A stretch of DNA of 64,000 nucleotides from Ferruginibacter sp. (GTDB lineage Bacteria > Bacteroidota > Bacteroidia > Chitinophagales > Chitinophagaceae), in contig JABFRP010000001.1 in assembly GCA_013141115.1 (NCBI GenBank), forward strand, positions 186,001 through 250,000, given 5' to 3'. A program made the translations under genes and the position numbers. Below, piece by piece: positions 59,301 through 64,000 of the stretch. Position 1 is the stretch's first letter, and the number at the start of each line of letters is the position of its first letter. The notes beneath the pieces are model-generated. The model was given only the letters and a program-made list of their open reading frames with translations. It did no database searches and had not been told where the DNA came from.

Positions 59301-59686
59301 GGACAATCTTTGGCGATAATGATATTGTGTATTACTCAGGAACGGCTATTTACCGAAATAAGTTTAATGCTACCAATATAGAAAAAGGCAGAACAGTGAT
59401 CTTGAAATTTGATACCATATGCAACATTGCCACCATAAAAATAAATGGCATTGATTGCGGTACATTGTGGACTGCACCTTACCAACTGGATATTAGCAAA
59501 GCCATTAAACCCGGAGAAAACAAAATTGAAATTGCCGTTACCAATACCTGGCACAACTGCTTAATTGGCGACAACTTATTACCCAGCGATAAACGAATGA
59601 CTTTTACTACTGCACCGTTTAGGTTAAAAGATAAACCATTATTGCCGGCGGGGTTGATTGGAGAAGTAAAGATTGTTATGTGGTGA
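56333..59686 (+). CDS. GH106 alpha-L-rhamnosidase, secreted
   Basis: About 1117 aa. The signal peptide ends near ENINAQ. The GH106 opening is WVFWYWMHGAVSKAGITADL and QVGIGGAYLM at the barrel start; VDSWECGSQNW and SAEAIAPTMVSDGL lie in the barrel. The C-terminal jelly roll ends INGIDCGTLWTAPYQLDISK and AVTNTWHNCLIG. GH106 enzymes such as BT0986 of B. thetaiotaomicron act on RG-II rhamnose. The gene has its own leader after the repeat gap. Confidence 0.92.
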   Translation: MNKLLKIFLALFVMLCLLENINAQKKAVDVIEQNFLHPPTSAKPWVFWYWMHGAVSKAGITADLEAMKQVGIGGAYLMPIKDTVATIPFQPTVRQLSPEWWAMVKFAMQEAKRLNLKLAMHVSDGFALAGGPWITPELSMQKIVFTKTIVAAGEKIKLPKPEAYQGFYKDVAVFAYPANFKMESKLLDVVSNNNTSAKFLTDPKSNETFRSDSACWIQFTYDKPFTLRQVKIKKQNNAYQSQRFVVQASNDGIAFKSIDTLIPPRHGWQDWDQDYTHAVTTHTAKYFRLLWSKEGTEPGSEDLETAKWGSGLRVKGIYLSSEPGINNYEAKNGSIWRVANATTTNEVSNADAVALKDIIDVSSKMDTAGNINWVAPAGEYVIVRMGHTSTGATNATGGAGKGLECDKFNAAAVTLQFDNWFAKAFSNINAALAKEVLKVFHVDSWECGSQNWSSNFENEFLKRRGYDLRPYLLTMAGIPINDAATSEKILHDVRTTIADLINDVFYTTLKNLAHKKGCSFSAEAIAPTMVSDGLQHYKNVDLPMGEFWLNSPTHDKPNDMLDAISGAHIYGKNIVQAEAFTSVRMNWGEHPGNLKALGDRNFALGINKMVFHVFTHNPWMDKKPGMTLDGVGLYFQRDQTWFKQSKAWVDYITRCQALLQLGKPVVDIAVFTGEEIPRRAVLPDRLVNTLPGIFGKDKVAVETIRLQNTGQPTRKIPDGVTHSANMADPEDWVNALNGYQYDSFNPDALMMMQVKDGTVVLPGGAAYKIIVIPAGMKLNPANAISNATVNKIIQLVKDGATVLIDSIYQNIFAANGYRFNFVAEQQLMISLLGKGKFIATPYWQNDFTSLQLQQDVIITEATPGSIAFAHRKVGDADIYFVSNQKDTEQFVNINFRVENKTPEIWDPVTGLLSKPGYWDKENGKINVAEELQPNQSLFFVFRKKYTEPVKRSRTATKRGRILFLKEWEIEFDKNYMHTKNTVTVDSLKSWTIFGDNDIVYYSGTAIYRNKFNATNIEKGRTVILKFDTICNIATIKINGIDCGTLWTAPYQLDISKAIKPGENKIEIAVTNTWHNCLIGDNLLPSDKRMTFTTAPFRLKDKPLLPAGLIGEVKIVMW

Positions 59687-59884
59687 GTAACTTCCTTTTT
59701 AACGCTTTAATTGTGCCTGTACTATTTGGTGTTGTTGCGCAAGATTTAACGCCATCAATAATGGCGTATAGCATAGTAAATATTTAATTTTGTAACAATA
59801 GATTACGCCGTCCTTGCAGCCAACTTCTTGCCTTTATTTTTTTCCGTTTAGGCCAATTGCACAAAACTTTTTTTACATGGCATT
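59687..59884. terminator. Gap with ACGCCAT/ATGGCGT hairpin between convergent genes
   Basis: ACGCCAT-caata-ATGGCGT at 59749-59767 lies between the GH106 gene and the convergent end of the HD-ATPase gene. It may be a bidirectional terminator; a T-run is weak. Nothing else stands out. Confidence 0.4.
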
Positions 59885-60004
59885 TTATTTCTCGAATTCT
59901 GTTTTCTGGTCGTAAAAAATCGAAATAAAATTGTCTAAAGTTGTCTTTTCGTCTGGGTCTAACTTTAAGACATTTGAAGCTCCTTTATGAATTGCTTTTC
60001 CAAT
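59885..60004 (-). pseudogene. Detached C-terminus of the HD-GHKL ATPase gene
   Basis: Removing the IS and one CAAT copy joins the frame at 61279 to this stretch without a shift: ...QFII then GKAIHKGASNVLKLDPDEKT and 18 more residues to a stop at 59885. The intact protein would be 837 aa. As it stands, these 38 codons are cut off and not expressed with the rest. Confidence 0.9.
60001..60004. repeat. Target-site duplication CAAT, left copy
   Basis: CAAT at 60001-60004 matches CAAT at 61279-61282 on the other side of the IS; a 4-bp duplication is usual for the IS407 group of IS3. Confidence 0.85.
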
Positions 60005-60069
60005 TGTAGGCTCCCCTTTTTTAGTACACATCAAAAGTATAATATTTCATTTAATTGTTTGGGTTCAAC

Positions 60070-60911
60070 CTATGGGGCGTAGTGTAGCGCAGGCGTAGCC
60101 GGAGCGGAACGTAGCCCCATAGGTTGAATATTTTTAGTATTATGTTGTTCTCTATACATTTTTGGAGAGAGGCCGTTTAAGGCATCGTGAGGCCTGCTGT
60201 AATTGTAATCATCTACCCATACCTGGCTTACTTCTCTCACTTCATCAATACTGTCAAACAGGTAAGCATCTAAAACACTTTGCCGGTAAGTTTTATTAAA
60301 CCGTTCTATGTATGCATTTTGAGTTGGCTTACCCGGCTGTATATATTTAAACTCAATCTCATTGGCTGCACTCCATTGCTGTGATAGTTTTGCTACAAAC
60401 TCGGGGCCGTTATCCATCCGTATTTTCTGCGGCTTGCCGTAGCGGTTGATTAAATGCTTTAGCACCCAGATCACCCGGCTGCTCTTTAAAGAATAATCTG
60501 TTTCAATAAATAGTACTTCACGGTTATAATCATCGATCACATTAAAGGTTCGGAACTTGGTTCCATTGCTAGTGCATCACTCATAAAATCTATACTCCAG
60601 GTTTGTGTAAAATAGGCAGGTACGGCCAATGGCTCTTTACTCTTGCCGGCAATCGTTTCTTTATTTTACGGCGCAGCGGCAATCCCATCTTTTATAAAGC
60701 CGGTGTAATTTTTTATGATTAACAATGGTGCCGCTATTTCTAATGCGGCCATAACATTTCCAAAACCTTCTACAGGATTTTGTTTGGCAAGTTCTTCCAG
60801 CCGCTCCATTATGTAACCATCGTTTTTAATAGACTGATATCGCAGGCTGCTCCTGCTTAGTTTTATTAATCGACACGCCTTGCTGATGTCTTTTGGCCGT
60901 TCTAAACGCAC
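60070..60911 (-). pseudogene. IS3 orfB transposase, four frame breaks
   Basis: The N-terminal part starts in the MRLERPKDISKAC region and the DDE core reads [19 protein letters not shown] and [12 protein letters not shown], so all three acidic residues survive. To restore the family sequence, one base must be added at each of four places: about 60762 (GF to GFWKCYGRIRN), 60690 (LYK to KMGLPLRRK), 60646 (RLP to GKSKEPL) and 60566 (DALA to NGTKFRTF). All four lie in short homopolymer runs. Either the copy is decaying or the sequence of this repeat is unpolished. Confidence 0.88.
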
Positions 60912-60931
60912 TGCTTGTACAATGCATCTTT

Positions 60932-61210
60932 TTATCGCAAGGCTTTAAACTTTTTTTCGATGATGTATTTAGCTACATCCAATTCCATGGCAAGGTTGGC
61001 ATACATCTTTTTTAAACGGGAGTTTTCCTCTTCTAACTCTTTTATTCTTTTCAACTCGGTTGCTTCCATACCGCCATAACGCTGTCGCCATTTATACAAG
61101 GATGCTTTGCTTACCCCATGTTCACGGGTAATCTCTTCGGCTGTTTTACCGTTATCAAATTCTTTGAGAATGCCTGCAATCTGGGCAGGACTGAATTGAC
61201 TCTTTTTCAT
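60932..61210 (-). CDS. IS3 orfA (transposase helix-turn-helix protein)
   Basis: About 92 aa. The helix-turn-helix has QIAGILKEFDNGKTAEEITR and GVSKASLYKWRQRYGG, then the leucine zipper-like KRIKELEEENSRLKKMYANL, as in IS407-type orfA. It is intact, unlike orfB. In IS3 elements orfA and orfB are joined by a programmed -1 frameshift. Confidence 0.93.
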   Translation of the reverse strand: MKKSQFSPAQIAGILKEFDNGKTAEEITREHGVSKASLYKWRQRYGGMEATELKRIKELEEENSRLKKMYANLAMELDVAKYIIEKKFKALR

Positions 61211-61273
61211 CTTTCACGTTTTTTAAAGTTAACAATTTTGTCTACTTTTAAAACGTACTAGTTTTGGGGGAGC

Positions 61274-63676
61274 TTACACAATGATAAATTGGATTATTTC
61301 TTTTGTTTTGCTATCGACATTGTTTCGTGAAATATCAGGAATGAATTTTCTTGAATTAATATTTACAACTAAAGTGTCGATTTCGAATACTGAAGCTGAA
61401 ACAGGGAAATAGTAATAAAAATCTTTTATTAAAACATTTCTTAAGAAAAGCTGTTTTCTTTTTTCATTTCTATAGTAAAATGAAAAGCCAAAATCTCTTT
61501 CTTTTTTGTCAAAGGGAAGATAAAGTTCATTCTTACGACCTTCAAATAAAGTTATTGTCTTTACGAAAGCCTTGGTGTCACATTCATCTGAATGTCCAAT
61601 CTTATGAATGTCTTCAAAATTTATGTCGCCAACTGCATAGCTATCATGTATTATATCATATTCAGTTAAAGCCTTTTGAAATTCTTTAGTTACGATAACC
61701 GAAATCCATTTTAATTCCCTGTCCATTTTGCTAATAACTTCATTCAAATCATTATCCGTAAACTTCATTCCGCTTTGAAAACCTTCTTTTTGGTCTTCCT
61801 CGACAATTGGTATTGAAAGATATCTGATTTCTTTTTCGTTAACATAATCATCGATTTTTATTTCTTCTAGGTTTTCAATTAGCTTCAACCCTCCATCGTC
61901 TTGAAAAATGTAAAGATCGCCACGGAAATCAACCTCTGAAAAGCTCTTAATGAAACTGCTTTTTATCTTTATTAGAGCATAGCCTTCGATGTCTTTTAAA
62001 TAGTCTTTTAAATCAATTTTAATCAAGCCTTTTTCTGGATTTTCTGGAAGTTTAATAAGGTGTGTTATTTTAGAAATTTCTTTTTCAGATTTGTCAATAA
62101 GTTCAAAGTCTATTCCGTCAGTTAGAAAAAACTGGTTTAAGAATTCTTTTACTTTTAAGGTTTTCTTGTCAAATACTTCAATAAAGTTCTTATAATCTAA
62201 TATAACTTCTGTTCCTTCAAAAACCACATCTTCTGATTCAGTTAGAGAAGTCCATTCATTTCCTTTCTCAAGCTCTATCAAATATTTATTTTTAGACTTG
62301 TAATGTCTTGTCATGACTTTTACATCATCAGAAAGCATAAAACAAGAAAGAAAACCGATTCCAAAATTTCCAATTGGTTTGTAATCAAAGTCTTTCAACA
62401 AAAAATCAGTTGAATTATAGTATGAGACGCCAATATTCAAGAAGTGTTTCTTAATTACTTCCATTGACATCCCAGTTCCATTGTCTTTAACTATCGCTTG
62501 ATTTTTTTCTTTATCTAGAATTACTTTTATTTTGGGCTCATACGCATCTTGTCCAAACTCTTTCTTCAAATTTTCGGTTTCCTGTCTAATTCTACAAGAG
62601 TCCAATGAATTTTGAATAAGTTCCCGTAGACCTAAAGATTTACTTCCGTAAATTTTCTCTCCCATTAATAACGAACTGATCGCCTTGAATTCTAATGTCA
62701 TTTTATAATCCGAAAAGCTGTAGCCTTCTGTTTGGATATTTACTTCAGGGTTTGTGTCATAAACTAAACTATATTGAGCAGGCCAGCCATTAACTAATGC
62801 AGTAGCATTGGTTAACTCAGTTTTTACCCATCCAATATAGACTAGTATTTTTCGGTGTATGCTTGCATTTGTTGCCTTTCCATGAAAGACTATTTTTTTC
62901 TGATTAGTCTTTTCATTGATGATTATTTTGTCATTATTTGAAATTACAAAGTGTTGTTTCCATTCATCGTCACTTATCCCTTTTGGGGAAATTAATTTGT
63001 AAAGATTATACGGCGTTCGGTTGCTATCAATATCCAAAATATCAGCCAACCTCAGAATTGCAGCTATAAATTGGGGATTAAAGGAATAATCACCTCTAAT
63101 TTCATTTGTTCGCAACTTTCCTTTTATCCAGTCATAGTCTTCTGTGTGACTTTCACAAATTAAGGCAAGTTCTTTTGTAAAATCCAGAGTTGTCAACTTT
63201 GGTATTACGAGTTTTTCTTTTAGGTTTTCACGAACATATTTGGCTGATAAAGATGCATGAATTCTTCTTACGTATTCTTGCATAGCCAAACCCTCATCAT
63301 TTTCCTTTAATTTCTTCATTGCAGAAAACTTCACGTCACAAAAAGGAAATGAATCAGATTTAATTGAATTAATATCTTCGTCACTAACTGCCATTCCAAT
63401 ATCATGGAGGAGAGCTGAATAAATGAGTAGGACGATTTCAAGTTCATTTAGTTTTGTATAGTCGCTAACTAATTTACTCATATACTCCATAATTCTGAAA
63501 GAGTGCCCAGTATTATGAAGGGTGAAATTGGGGAAAACATGCTGAACCCTACTATTTAAGATATCTTTGACCTGTTCATATACTTCTTTAATCTTAGGAA
63601 GAAAGGCGCTGTCAATACTTTTTAAGTGCTTGATAAGAGTTAAATCATCGATTTTGAAGTCAGAGTCAATGTTCAT
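61274..63676 (-). CDS. HD-domain plus GHKL (Hsp90-like) ATPase, 3' end cut by IS
   Basis: 800 aa as read, of which the last Val and the stop codon are supplied by the IS end. The N-terminal HD phosphohydrolase-like domain has LHNTGHSFRIME (His54, His58) and LLHDIGMAV (His91-Asp92). The Bergerat ATPase fold has GLRELIQNSLDSCR (Asn356), VKDNGTGMS (Asp398) and GNFGIGFLS. An HD domain joined to an Hsp90-like ATPase suggests a conflict or stress system, though the family is poorly known. Without its last 38 residues function may be lost or changed. Confidence 0.88.
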   Translation of the reverse strand: MNIDSDFKIDDLTLIKHLKSIDSAFLPKIKEVYEQVKDILNSRVQHVFPNFTLHNTGHSFRIMEYMSKLVSDYTKLNELEIVLLIYSALLHDIGMAVSDEDINSIKSDSFPFCDVKFSAMKKLKENDEGLAMQEYVRRIHASLSAKYVRENLKEKLVIPKLTTLDFTKELALICESHTEDYDWIKGKLRTNEIRGDYSFNPQFIAAILRLADILDIDSNRTPYNLYKLISPKGISDDEWKQHFVISNNDKIIINEKTNQKKIVFHGKATNASIHRKILVYIGWVKTELTNATALVNGWPAQYSLVYDTNPEVNIQTEGYSFSDYKMTLEFKAISSLLMGEKIYGSKSLGLRELIQNSLDSCRIRQETENLKKEFGQDAYEPKIKVILDKEKNQAIVKDNGTGMSMEVIKKHFLNIGVSYYNSTDFLLKDFDYKPIGNFGIGFLSCFMLSDDVKVMTRHYKSKNKYLIELEKGNEWTSLTESEDVVFEGTEVILDYKNFIEVFDKKTLKVKEFLNQFFLTDGIDFELIDKSEKEISKITHLIKLPENPEKGLIKIDLKDYLKDIEGYALIKIKSSFIKSFSEVDFRGDLYIFQDDGGLKLIENLEEIKIDDYVNEKEIRYLSIPIVEEDQKEGFQSGMKFTDNDLNEVISKMDRELKWISVIVTKEFQKALTEYDIIHDSYAVGDINFEDIHKIGHSDECDTKAFVKTITLFEGRKNELYLPFDKKERDFGFSFYYRNEKRKQLFLRNVLIKDFYYYFPVSASVFEIDTLVVNINSRKFIPDISRNNVDSKTKEIIQFIIV
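61279..61282. repeat. Target-site duplication CAAT, right copy
   Basis: Right member of the duplicated CAAT; see 60001-60004. Confidence 0.85.
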
Positions 63677-64000
63677 ATTAAATCAGTCGTTTAAATTTTG
63701 AAGTGTCGCTAAAATAGCAGATAATATTATGATTGATATTATTCTATGAGACTCAGTAAACTTTTGTCCCTTAGATAATCAAAAAGTGATTGTTATACAT
63801 TTTAGATTTTTTATAGCGTCAGTGCAATTTATGAATTATCCTTATGTGAAGTAAACAAATTTCTCCGCTTCAATAAAGCCCAATAGAAATTCTCTTGCAC
63901 AAGAGTGCGACGCCAATGCAGCCCAATAGTGTTCATGCCGCTGGCTCCCAAAAAAATAAACCCAAACTTAAAAGAAGATCACGCTACCAATCATCCGTTC
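63677..64000. repeat. Right-edge gap with a dispersed element
   Basis: Upstream region of the HD-ATPase gene, then from about 63860 to 63960 a full copy of the dispersed element: CTCCGCTTCAATAAA, GCACAAGAGTGCGACGCCAATG and the end GGCTCCCAAAAAAATAAA. As at 9548 and 48398 it points to the right, so a plus-strand gene probably begins just beyond the window. No gene is visible inside. Confidence 0.6.

Larger units (their letters stand above)
60005..61278 (-). mobile_element. IS3-family insertion sequence (IS407-like), 1274 bp
   Basis: Ends are TGTAGGCTCCCCTTTTTTAG (left, from 60005) and, on the minus strand from 61278, TGTAAGCTCCCCCAAAACTAG. They form imperfect inverted repeats of about 24 bases including GTAC. 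Inside are orfA and a frame-broken orfB on the minus strand. CAAT is duplicated on both sides. The element sits within the 3' part of the HD-GHKL ATPase gene. Confidence 0.92.

Overview
This AT-rich window comes from a Bacteroidota bacterium, plausibly Chitinophagaceae (family-level placement is a guess). The signs are GH78/GH106/GH127/GH2 enzymes with N-terminal signal peptides, an STN domain, DUF3826 and DUF2291 proteins, A-rich leaders without Shine-Dalgarno sequences, and many intergenic palindromes. I see no rRNA, tRNA or CRISPR array.

Most of the window is one catabolic island whose parts fit salvage of the rare sugars of rhamnogalacturonan II (RG-II). Region 1 (3-7781): a two-subunit transketolase, a ribose-type ABC importer with a DUF2291 protein, and an FGGY kinase, the gene set of the D-apiose/apulose-4-phosphate transketolase pathway. 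Region 2 (7778-16833): a six-hairpin glycosidase-like protein, GH2, GH78, DUF3826 and a sialidase-fold hydrolase. Region 3 (16938-27859): two sister sodium/solute symporters bracket two NanA/DapA-type aldolases, an iron alcohol dehydrogenase, a PdxA-like dehydrogenase and a four-carbon acid-sugar kinase, followed by an STN-esterase-TIM-barrel fusion. I propose that this set degrades a 2-keto-3-deoxy sugar such as DHA through D-threonate to DHAP.

Region 4 (27860-37430) is accessory DNA: a REP-associated transposase, palindromes, a vestige of a duplicated gene, a helicase with a C-terminal PD-(D/E)XK-like nuclease, a Fic protein and an AAA ATPase flanked by matching palindromes. Embedded in it is a beta-helix protein fused to a rhamnose/fucose-mutarotase-like domain. 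Region 5 (37447-42780): a Gfo/Idh/MocA oxidoreductase, a third symporter and a GH78; an IS200-type transposase with its palindromes follows. Region 6 (43553-51421): GH127, a RuBisCO-like protein, a second acid-sugar kinase, an Asp/Glu-racemase-fold enzyme, a BASS transporter and a mandelate-racemase-type enzyme. This is the strongest candidate for an undescribed pathway; aceric acid or apionate are the proposed substrates. Region 7 (51512-59686): LacZ-type GH2, a beta-propeller glycosidase and GH106.

The right end (59885-63676) holds an HD plus GHKL-ATPase gene interrupted by an IS3-family element. The 4-bp target duplication (CAAT), the imperfect terminal repeats and the in-frame continuation of the host gene beyond the element can all be read directly. 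No SusC/SusD pair, sensor or transcription regulator is present in the window, so depolymerisation uptake and control must be encoded elsewhere.

Dispersed palindromic repeats fill most intergenic gaps, and one family has been translated into the signal peptides of at least two secreted enzymes.
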